A stretch of 64,000 nucleotides of DNA from Sorangium sp025924095 (GTDB lineage Bacteria > Myxococcota_A > Polyangia > Polyangiales > Polyangiaceae), in the NCBI RefSeq assembly GCF_051521505.1, contig NZ_CP150356.1:3410001-3474000 (forward strand), given 5' to 3'. Shown here piece by piece: positions 52,507 to 64,000 of this stretch. Position 1 is the first letter of the stretch, and every line of letters begins with the position of its first letter. The notes below the pieces were generated by a model that saw only the letters and a list, made by a program, of their open reading frames with translations, was not told where the DNA came from and did not search any database. Both the position numbers and the translations under genes were made by a program.

Positions 52507-53106
52507 ATGCCGCGCCGGGCCCACGACCTCCACGGAGCTGCGCCGGACAACAGCCGGACCGCGCTCCTCCTCATCGACGTCATCAACGACCTGGACTTCC
52601 CGGAAGGTGACCGGCTGCTCGCCCATGCCCTCCCGATGGCGCACCGCATCCGCGCGCTGAAGCAGCGGTGTCGCGACGCCGGCATCCCCACGGTCTACGT
52701 GAACGACAACTTCGGCCGCTGGCAATCCAACTTCCACCGGCAGATCGAGCACTGCCTCGAGGAGGGCACCCGCGGCCGGGAGATCGCGGCGCTGCTGCGG
52801 CCCGGAGAGGACGATTATTTCGTGCTCAAGCCCAAGCACTCGGGCTTCTACGGCACCACGCTGGAGATCCTGCTCGAGTCGCTCGGCGTGCAGACGCTGA
52901 TCCTCACCGGCATGGCGGGGAACATCTGCGTCCTGTTCACGGCGAACGACGCCTACATGCGCGATTACCGGCTGCTCGTCCCGTCGGACTGCATCGCCTC
53001 GGAGAGCGAGGAAGACAACGGCTATGCGCTCCACCAGATGCAGCGCTTCCTCAAGGCCGACATCACGCCGTCGGACGAGGTCGACCTCGAGCGACTGCCC
53101 GCCTGA
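52507..53106 (+). CDS. Isochorismatase-family cysteine hydrolase
   Basis: The 199-residue protein matches the isochorismatase/nicotinamidase-like fold with an Asp (LLLIDVINDLD), Lys (LKPKHSGFYG) and Cys (GNICVLFTA) catalytic triad. These enzymes hydrolyse amides or vinyl ethers in cofactor or siderophore metabolism. Neighbours give no clue to the substrate. An inverted repeat overlaps its immediate upstream region. Confidence 0.85.
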   Translation: MPRRAHDLHGAAPDNSRTALLLIDVINDLDFPEGDRLLAHALPMAHRIRALKQRCRDAGIPTVYVNDNFGRWQSNFHRQIEHCLEEGTRGREIAALLRPGEDDYFVLKPKHSGFYGTTLEILLESLGVQTLILTGMAGNICVLFTANDAYMRDYRLLVPSDCIASESEEDNGYALHQMQRFLKADITPSDEVDLERLPA

Positions 53107-53175
53107 CGCCTCCGGGGGGGCCGGGCGTCCGGCGGGCAGCTGCCCGAGGTCACGTGTTGCGTCAGGGCGTCACGC

Positions 53176-53721
53176 TCAGGCGAGCGCTCGCTGCTTCGAC
53201 GAGATGCCCTCCTCGCTGAGGACCGCGACGTCGGTCGCGCCGCCCCGCTCCAGGACCTGCTTGGCGAGCGCGCGCTCGTTGCTGTCCTCGACGTGGACGG
53301 AGATGAGGATGTTGCCGCCCTTGATCTTGCCCTCGTACTGCTTGGCCTCGACCTCGGGGATGCCGAGCCCGATGAGGGCGCCGGTCACGCCGCCGACCGC
53401 CGCGCCCGCCGCGGCGCCGCTCAGCGCCGCCATGATCGGGCCGGCCGCGATGAAGGGGCCGAGCCCGGGGATGGCGAGCGCGCCGATGCCGGCGAGCAGG
53501 CCGATGGTCCCGCCGAGCGCGCCGCCCGCGCTGGCGCCCGCGGTCGCGCCCTCGGGCGCCTTCGTGTTCTTCTCGTGCGCGAAGTCCCGCGTCCCGTGCT
53601 TGTCGGGGAACAGCGCCGAGATATCGCTGGTCATGAAGCCGGCGCGCTGGAGCTCGCCGACGATGCTATCTGCCTGAGCGAGCGTGCTCACGAGGCCCAG
53701 GACCGCTTTCTTTGTTGCCAT
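53176..53721 (-). CDS. Gly-zipper general-stress-type protein (17M/DUF1269-like)
   Basis: The 181-residue protein has an N-terminal domain resembling general stress protein 17M (ATKKAVLGLVSTLAQADSIV, LQRAGFMTSDISALFPD), a central Gly/Ala-rich double hydrophobic segment (GAAAGAAVGGVTGALIGLG) and a C-terminal domain with VHVEDSNERALAKQVLERGG. Such proteins are associated with envelopes and stress. AAGGAAG five bases before the ATG at 53721 supports the start. It lies 22 bases after the BON lipoprotein gene, on the same strand. Confidence 0.7.
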   Translation of the reverse strand: MATKKAVLGLVSTLAQADSIVGELQRAGFMTSDISALFPDKHGTRDFAHEKNTKAPEGATAGASAGGALGGTIGLLAGIGALAIPGLGPFIAAGPIMAALSGAAAGAAVGGVTGALIGLGIPEVEAKQYEGKIKGGNILISVHVEDSNERALAKQVLERGGATDVAVLSEEGISSKQRALA

Positions 53722-53743
53722 GGTGTCTTCCTTTCGGACTGGT

Positions 53744-54190
53744 TCAGTCAACGTCAACTTCGAGCTGGTTATCGACCCGCTGGACGCCCGGGATCCCCTG
53801 CGCGATCGCGGCGATATCGGCCTTCTCCTTGTCGCTCTTCACCGGGCCGCGCAGCGTGACGACCTGCCCGCTCGTGATGATCTTGACGTTCTTGGCGTTC
53901 ATCGACAGCGCGTCGCTCGCGACCACCGCCTGACGGATCTTCTGCGTGATCGTGCGGTCGGCCTCGTTCTCGCCCTGATCCCCGGGGGTCAGCGCGGCCG
54001 GGTCGCGATCGCGATCGTTCTTTTCCGTGTTGTCGGCGGCCGCCGGCGTCGGGTTGTTCGCCCGCTGGGCGACCTCACCCGGCACCGTCGCGGTGTTGTT
54101 GTCCGAACGAGGCGTGCCTTCTGCTCTGTCGCAGCCGACCGCCGCGGCGATCGAGAGAGACGTCATGAAGAAGAGTTTCACTGTGTCCAT
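53744..54190 (-). CDS. BON-domain lipoprotein
   Basis: The 148-residue protein has a signal peptide with lipobox AVGC (Cys near 20), a charged linker, and one BON domain in the C-terminal half (about 75-145: ITQKIRQAVVASDALSMNAK, VVTLRGPVKSDKEKADIAAIA). BON domains bind phospholipid membranes and occur in OsmY-type osmotic-stress proteins. Being upstream of the Gly-zipper protein suggests a small stress operon. Confidence 0.8.
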   Translation of the reverse strand: MDTVKLFFMTSLSIAAAVGCDRAEGTPRSDNNTATVPGEVAQRANNPTPAAADNTEKNDRDRDPAALTPGDQGENEADRTITQKIRQAVVASDALSMNAKNVKIITSGQVVTLRGPVKSDKEKADIAAIAQGIPGVQRVDNQLEVDVD

Positions 54191-54532
54191 GACCCGGTGC
54201 CCTCGCAAGGCCCGGGCCACCTCGGGCAGAGGGCGCCTGTCGGTGCACGGCTGCGGTCGGGGCGGACCATGAACCCCGTCACTTCTGATCATGAGTTGTA
54301 TTTGTCGCGCTGCACCGTGGACGCGTCGCCCGCGCGCGTGGCAGCGACGCGAAGCGACTGGCAGTCTCATGCGTGGCCTCATGCGTGGCCTCTGCGTGGA
54401 TCGAGGCGGGACTGCCCCAGGTGAGGCGAACTGCCCCGTGCCGGCCGCGCCAAGTCAGGAGATCTTGACTTCTCGGACGAAACCGAGGTGCGCTGTTATG
54501 CCTGCGGCGGACACGGACCTGCGCGGAGGCGC
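54191..54532. other. 342-bp intergenic region
   Basis: Nothing strongly coding. It contains a tandem 12-bp duplication of CATGCGTGGCCT at 54368-54391 and some AT-richer positions near 54470. It should hold the promoter of the BON gene. Confidence 0.4.
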
Positions 54533-59767
<5,235 letters not shown>

Positions 59768-59774
59768 CCGCACA

Positions 59775-59823
59775 GTGTCTCACGAATGTGCCACCTGAGA
59801 CAGCGAGACGGTTTATGAGACAC
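59775..59823. promoter_or_regulatory. Clustered TGAGAC motifs in divergent promoter region
   Basis: GTGTCTCA (59775-59782) and TGAGACAC (59816-59823) are exact reverse complements, with a further TGAGAC at 59796-59801. The region separates the giant activator gene from the forward lipoprotein gene, so a regulator could bind here. The left half site overlaps the leader next to the activator start. Confidence 0.35.
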
Positions 59824-59904
59824 CTGTGCCTGAGGTTTCACGATGATTTCTGCTGTTTTTCCGTCGTAACCGCGTTCGGCATCGTGTTTGCTGAAGGGGT
59901 AAGC

Positions 59905-60636
59905 ATGGCGACGCGGACGACAGGCAGACACGGGGACCGGCGGGGCGCGGTCGTCTCGGCGTTCCTCGCGGTGCTCCTCGGCGGCTGTGTCGTGAGCCCA
60001 CAGCCGAGCCCGCCTGTTCGCGAGCCGATCCTGGACGGGGGGCTCGTCGGCGTGTCGGGCGACGTCATGATTCTGGCTGACCAGATCCGGCTCGTGGGCC
60101 AGGCGGGCGCGGTCACGCCGGCGGGGGGCGTGATCGTGGTGACGAACCTCGACGCGCTCGACGCGCCGGTGCTCGCCGACGTGAACCCCGACGGGAGCTT
60201 CGTGGCCATCTTGACCGCCCGAACGGAGCAGGTCCTGCGGATGCAGGTGAAGCAGGGCGAGCTCCGGTCCGAGCCGGCGGATCTGCTGCTCGCGGGGTCG
60301 CCCATCAGCGGGACCCAGAAGACGCTCGATCACCTGCTGTGCCTCGAGGTCGAGCCGGCCGCCTGGGTCTCGTTCGAGGGCGCTGGCGGCTCCCGCGACG
60401 TGGTTGTCCGCAACGCGTGCGCCGGCGACGTGTCCATCGAGGCGCCGCGCCTGCGCCGCGGCGATGGGCCGTTCAGCGTCAGCCCGGAGGCGCCGTTCGT
60501 CGTGCCGGCGGGCGGGTCCACCGTCGTCACCGTGCGCGCGGACGGCGACGGGGGCGAGCTCGAGGACGTGCTCTTCCTCGACGTCACGGCGCCCGAGCCC
60601 GGGCGCCGCGCGCTGACGCTCACGCTCCCCGACTGA
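59905..60636 (+). CDS. Lipoprotein of unknown function
   Basis: The 243-residue protein has a Tat/Sec-type basic N-terminus followed by a lipobox LGGC, so it is likely outer-membrane-anchored. The mature part is beta-rich (GVIVVTNLDALDAPVLADVN, FVVPAGGSTVVTVRADGDG) and may be Ig-like domains; two Cys (near 165 and 184) could pair. AAGGGG five bases before the ATG supports the start. Confidence 0.65.
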   Translation: MATRTTGRHGDRRGAVVSAFLAVLLGGCVVSPQPSPPVREPILDGGLVGVSGDVMILADQIRLVGQAGAVTPAGGVIVVTNLDALDAPVLADVNPDGSFVAILTARTEQVLRMQVKQGELRSEPADLLLAGSPISGTQKTLDHLLCLEVEPAAWVSFEGAGGSRDVVVRNACAGDVSIEAPRLRRGDGPFSVSPEAPFVVPAGGSTVVTVRADGDGGELEDVLFLDVTAPEPGRRALTLTLPD

Positions 60637-60664
60637 GCGGTCGGGGCAGCGACCCACGGATCAC

Positions 60665-60686
60665 GCGCCGCGCCCGTGCGCGGCGC
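60665..60686 (+). terminator. 9-bp stem-loop downstream of lipoprotein gene
   Basis: GCGCCGCGC and GCGCGGCGC form a perfect 9-bp stem with a CCGT loop, 28 bases after the stop. There is no T-run, so termination is uncertain. Confidence 0.45.
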
Positions 60687-60770
60687 AGAGGCGCCCTTCC
60701 TCGCGAGGGGAGGGGCTCGTGCATGTCTTTCGCCTCGCCGGTGACGGCGAGGCCATGTTGGAGGAACATC

Positions 60771-61880
60771 ATGAACGTTCAGAATCGCATCAAGAGCAGC
60801 CGTATCGGTTCCGTTCTCTGGCTCGCGCTGTCGATGATCCCGCTCGCGGTGGGCTGTCAGGTCGAGATGACCGGCGACAACACCGGCTCCGACTCCGACG
60901 AGGTGCGGGGCGGCAGCCGTGCGTGCGGCGGTCTCCTCGGCCTCGAGTGCAAGAAGGGCTTCTTCTGCGACTACGAGCTCGAGGCCATGTGCGGCGCGGC
61001 CGATCAGACGGGCACCTGCGAGCGCATGCCGGAGGCGTGCACGGAGGAGTACAACCCGGTCTGTGGCTGTGACGGCAAGACGTACGGCAACGAGTGCGCC
61101 GCGAACTCGGCGGGCGTGTCGGTCTCGTCGCGCGGCGAGTGCGAGCCGCCCCCGGCGCAGCAGTGCGGCGGCATCGCGGGCTTCGCGTGCGACCCCGGGT
61201 TCTTCTGCGACTATGCGCCCGACGCCATGTGCGGCGCGGCCGATCAGATGGGCAGCTGCGCGCCCATCCCGGAGGTGTGCACGAAGGAGTACAACCCCGT
61301 CTGCGGCTGCGACGGCAACACCTACAGCACCGCGTGCGTCGCGAACGCGGCGGGCATTTCGGTCGCGTCGCCCGGCGAGTGCGAGAAGGCTCCGGGAGCG
61401 GTGTGCGGCACCCGCGGCGCCGAGGCGTGCGGGCCCGGGCTCTTCTGCAGCTTCCCGCCCGAGGCCGAGTGCGGGATCTCCGACAAGCCGGGCACCTGCG
61501 CGCCCATGCCGGAGGCGTGCACGTTCCAGTACGATCCGGTCTGCGGCTGCGACGGCAAGACGTACGGCAACGCGTGCTCCGCTGCCTCGGCGGGCATGTC
61601 GGTGGCGTCGCGCGGCGAGTGCGAGACGGCTCCGGTGCAGCACTGCGGCGGCATCGCGGGCCTCGAGTGCGACCGCGGGGAGTTCTGCAATTACAGCCTG
61701 GAGGCCCTCTGCGGCGCGGCCGATCAGACGGGCGTCTGCGAGACGATCCCGGAGGTGTGCGTCACGGACGACTACACCCCGGTCTGCGGCTGCGACGACA
61801 AGACGTACAGCAACGAGTGCAACGCGCACGCGGCGGGCGTGTCGGTGGCGCTGCTCGGCGAGTGCCCTGAGCGCCGGTGA
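60771..61880 (+). CDS. Four-domain Kazal-type protease-inhibitor lipoprotein
   Basis: The 369-residue protein starts with a lipoprotein signal (lipobox AVGC). It has four tandem modules of about 75 residues, each with an upstream CGGxxGxxCxxGxFC stretch and a Kazal-like core carrying the invariant PVCGCDGKTYGNEC pattern. Kazal domains inhibit serine proteases and are mostly eukaryotic, but appear in predatory or host-associated bacteria. The repeats are similar but not identical. It may protect the producer from its own or prey proteases; this is inference. GGAGG sits six bases before the ATG. Confidence 0.85.
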   Translation: MNVQNRIKSSRIGSVLWLALSMIPLAVGCQVEMTGDNTGSDSDEVRGGSRACGGLLGLECKKGFFCDYELEAMCGAADQTGTCERMPEACTEEYNPVCGCDGKTYGNECAANSAGVSVSSRGECEPPPAQQCGGIAGFACDPGFFCDYAPDAMCGAADQMGSCAPIPEVCTKEYNPVCGCDGNTYSTACVANAAGISVASPGECEKAPGAVCGTRGAEACGPGLFCSFPPEAECGISDKPGTCAPMPEACTFQYDPVCGCDGKTYGNACSAASAGMSVASRGECETAPVQHCGGIAGLECDRGEFCNYSLEALCGAADQTGVCETIPEVCVTDDYTPVCGCDDKTYSNECNAHAAGVSVALLGECPERR

Positions 61881-62050
61881 GCGAGCGCCGACAGGGGCCG
61901 GCCGCGCCGCGCCTCCCGTGACGCCGACGCGACAGGTCCTGTATCTCTTCTTTCGCGGGGTTCCCCCGAAGAGCCTCGTCCCCGCCTGAACACGGAACGC
62001 CGGACCGGTGGGTGCGGTCTGGGCGATTGAACCGGGAGGGCGCGCGGCGT

Positions 62051-63298
62051 ATGCCTGCGCTGCCCTCCTTTCCCATGCAGACCTCTTCCACGCCTCCTCC
62101 CCGGTCGCTGCGCCTCGGGCTGGTCTGGCTGATGGCGGCGTCCTCCGGCGCCACCGTGGCCAACCTCTATTACAACCAGCCGCTGCTCGGTGACATCGGC
62201 CGTGATCTCGGCGCCTCGGGCGGCTCGCTCGGGCTCGTGCCCACGATGACGCAGGTGGGTTACGCGGCGGGGATGCTCCTCCTCGTGCCGCTCGGCGACA
62301 GCCACGAGCGGCGGCGGCTCATCGTCGTCATGGCGGCGCTGGCGAGCCTCGCGCTGCTCGGCGCGGCGCTCGCGCCGGATCTGCCGTGGCTCATCGCGGC
62401 GAGCTTCGCGGTGGGCATCACCAGCGTGGTGCCCCAGCTGCTCTTGCCGTTCGCGGCGCAGCTCGCGCCGGACGAGCAGCGCGGGCGCGTGGTGGGGATG
62501 GTGATGAGCGGTTTGCTCATTGGCATCCTCCTGTCGCGCACGGTGGCCGGCTTCGTCGGCACGCAGCTCGGCTGGCGCGCGATGTTCTGGGTGGCGGCGG
62601 GGCTGATGCTCGCCCAGGGCCCGATATTGCGCCTGGCCTTGCCGGCGCAGCCGCCGGTCGCGGCGATGTCGTATCCGGAGCTCCTGCGCTCGCTCGGGCG
62701 CCTTGCCCGGACCGAGCCCGTGCTGCGGCTGCACTCCGCGCTCGGCGCGCTCACCTTCGGCGCCTTCAGCGCGTTCTGGGCGACGCTCGCGCTCTATCTC
62801 CAGAGCATGCCTGAGCGCCACGGCCCGCAGGTCGCGGGCCTCTTCGGCCTCGTGGGCGTGGCCGGCGCCGCCGCGGCGCCGCTCGTGGGCCGGTACGCGG
62901 ACGTGCGCGGCGATCGCCGGATCAACGCCCTTGCGATCGGGGTGCTGCTCGCGTCCTTCGGCGTGCTCTTCTGGCTCGGATCCTGGCTGTGGGGCATCGC
63001 GCTCGGCGTGGTGCTGCTCGATCTGGGGGCGCAGGCCAACCAGATCTCGAACCAGGCGCGCGTGTACTCGCTGCGTCCCGAGGCGCGCAGCCGGATGAAC
63101 ACGATCTACATGACCACCTATTTCGTGGGCGGGGCGGCCGGGGCGTGGTTCGGCACGGCGGCCTGGACGCGCTGGGGGTGGCTCGGGGTGTGCGCGGCGG
63201 GCGGGGCGATGTCGGCGACGGCGCTCGGCCTGCTGTGGGCCGGGGCGGCGCGGGGCGCGCGCGCTGCGCGCGGAGGGGGAGGGGCTGGCGCGGGCTGA
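62051..63298 (+). CDS. Major facilitator superfamily transporter
   Basis: The 415-residue protein has about 12 hydrophobic helices and the MFS-type loop motif after helix 2 (PLGDSHERRRL). Later stretches GRYADVRGDRR and SNQARVYSLRPEARSRMNT are typical of the YnfM/multidrug-like drug:proton antiporter branch. The substrate is unknown. A GGGAGGG 11 bases upstream suits the ATG at 62051; GTG 62012 is possible. Confidence 0.85.
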   Translation: MPALPSFPMQTSSTPPPRSLRLGLVWLMAASSGATVANLYYNQPLLGDIGRDLGASGGSLGLVPTMTQVGYAAGMLLLVPLGDSHERRRLIVVMAALASLALLGAALAPDLPWLIAASFAVGITSVVPQLLLPFAAQLAPDEQRGRVVGMVMSGLLIGILLSRTVAGFVGTQLGWRAMFWVAAGLMLAQGPILRLALPAQPPVAAMSYPELLRSLGRLARTEPVLRLHSALGALTFGAFSAFWATLALYLQSMPERHGPQVAGLFGLVGVAGAAAAPLVGRYADVRGDRRINALAIGVLLASFGVLFWLGSWLWGIALGVVLLDLGAQANQISNQARVYSLRPEARSRMNTIYMTTYFVGGAAGAWFGTAAWTRWGWLGVCAAGGAMSATALGLLWAGAARGARAARGGGGAGAG

Positions 63299-63359
63299 GC
63301 AGACCTCGCGGTGACCTGCGCTTCTCCGGGTCGCCGCGGGGGATGGGGCGGCCGCGACG

Positions 63360-64000
63360 TCACGGCGTCATCGGCAGCGCGACAAGGATGTTCAGGTTGC
63401 ACATCTCGTTCTGCGTGCCCCACCCGGGGAGGACCGGTTCCTCGGCGTCGCGCGTATCGAAGGTGCATGTCACCTCGAGCGACGAGCTCGGGTCGAGCAG
63501 CGGCCGCGTGCGGTACCAGTACATGCCCTGCCAGTGGACGTCCCAGTCCTCCACGCGCGCGATGCAGCTCTCCTGCTCTCCCGACGTCACGCGCGTGTCG
63601 AAGGTGCGCCCGCGCTCGTGCATGTGCGGCATCACGCCGAGCACCTCGATCGGGGGCAGCGCCGGGTCGAGCGCGAGCTCCGCCCGCGTCCTGCGCCACG
63701 TGGTGGCGGCGTCCTTCTGGCCGGGCGGCAGCGAGTCCGGGCCGTCCGGCTCGAAGAGGGTCGTGAGGAAGCCGTCGTCCCCGATGAACACGGCGCGCCG
63801 CTCCACGGTGTCCTCGTAGCGGAGCCGGACGCGCGTCGAGTCCTCGGCTCCGGCGCCCGCGTGATCGTGGAGGTTGTAATGCACCTGGACGACGAAATGG
63901 TCCTTCGCGCTGACCGGCGCCCCGGTGCCGCCGGGGAAATCGACGACGACCTGTCCGGGCGCCCAGGCGAGCAAGGGCTGGAACGGCATCCCCTCGGCCG
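63360..64000 (-). CDS. Copper type II monooxygenase C-terminal part, 5' end outside window
   Basis: The frame is open to the right edge and holds about 213 residues. It shows the ascorbate-dependent monooxygenase (DBH/PHM-like) C-terminal domain: VVQVHYNLHDH and VMPHMHERGRTF provide His copper ligands, and GTQNEMCNLN supplies the Met ligand of the second copper. The N-terminal copper domain and any signal peptide lie beyond the window. These enzymes hydroxylate substrates outside the cytoplasm; the substrate here is unknown. Confidence 0.8.
   Translation of the reverse strand, partial: AEGMPFQPLLAWAPGQVVVDFPGGTGAPVSAKDHFVVQVHYNLHDHAGAGAEDSTRVRLRYEDTVERRAVFIGDDGFLTTLFEPDGPDSLPPGQKDAATTWRRTRAELALDPALPPIEVLGVMPHMHERGRTFDTRVTSGEQESCIARVEDWDVHWQGMYWYRTRPLLDPSSSLEVTCTFDTRDAEEPVLPGWGTQNEMCNLNILVALPMTP

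Overview
The window is very GC-rich with strong G/C preference at third codon positions. It carries large signalling fusions, Gly- and Ser-rich lipoproteins of unknown role, an ECF sigma/FecR module, a complete chemosensory operon, a Ku protein and type VI secretion (T6SS) accessory genes. This combination suggests a myxobacterium, most likely Sorangium/Polyangium-like. That is inferred from gene content and composition; there is no rRNA or tRNA in the window to confirm it.

Left part (1-12 kb): a truncated FAD oxidoreductase, a secreted endonuclease/exonuclease/phosphatase (EEP) lipoprotein, a Gly-linker repeat lipoprotein, a KGG stress protein and a 1.3-kb palindrome-rich non-coding stretch. 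Next come a PAP2-family membrane enzyme and a reverse-strand operon of AprA-like flavoprotein, dicluster ferredoxin and ABC exporter. The flavoprotein leader can fold in two mutually exclusive ways.

Centre-left (12-25 kb): the most unusual locus. A 1267-residue protein joins an OTU-like cysteine protease to a split EEP nuclease fold, with basic nuclear-localisation-like clusters and nine identical 18-bp repeats. It lies beside a T6SS delivery cassette (LysM/peptidoglycan-binding protein, FHA-DUF4123 adaptor, PAAR, VgrG, DUF2169). It is a candidate secreted effector aimed at eukaryotic cells. An IS110-type transposase remnant and 27-bp tandem repeats lie just upstream. A B12-radical SAM gene and a membrane-protein gene follow on the other side.

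Middle (25-40 kb): a multicopper oxidase lipoprotein, two secreted lipoprotein-type proteins, an ECF sigma/FecR-TPR/outer-membrane-like operon, a possible toxin/immunity-like small gene pair, two hybrid histidine kinases and a single-domain response regulator.

Right part (40-64 kb): the chemosensory operon cheY-cheA-cheW-mcp-HEAT-cheR-cheB, with mostly overlapping start/stop codons and a soluble receptor. It is followed by a diadenylate cyclase-domain protein, Ku, an isochorismatase-like hydrolase, two stress-type small proteins and a 1744-residue kinase-ATPase-TPR-GAF-sigma54 activator. The end holds two lipoproteins (one with four Kazal domains), an MFS transporter and a truncated copper monooxygenase. 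No CRISPR array, tRNA, rRNA or intact insertion sequence was seen.
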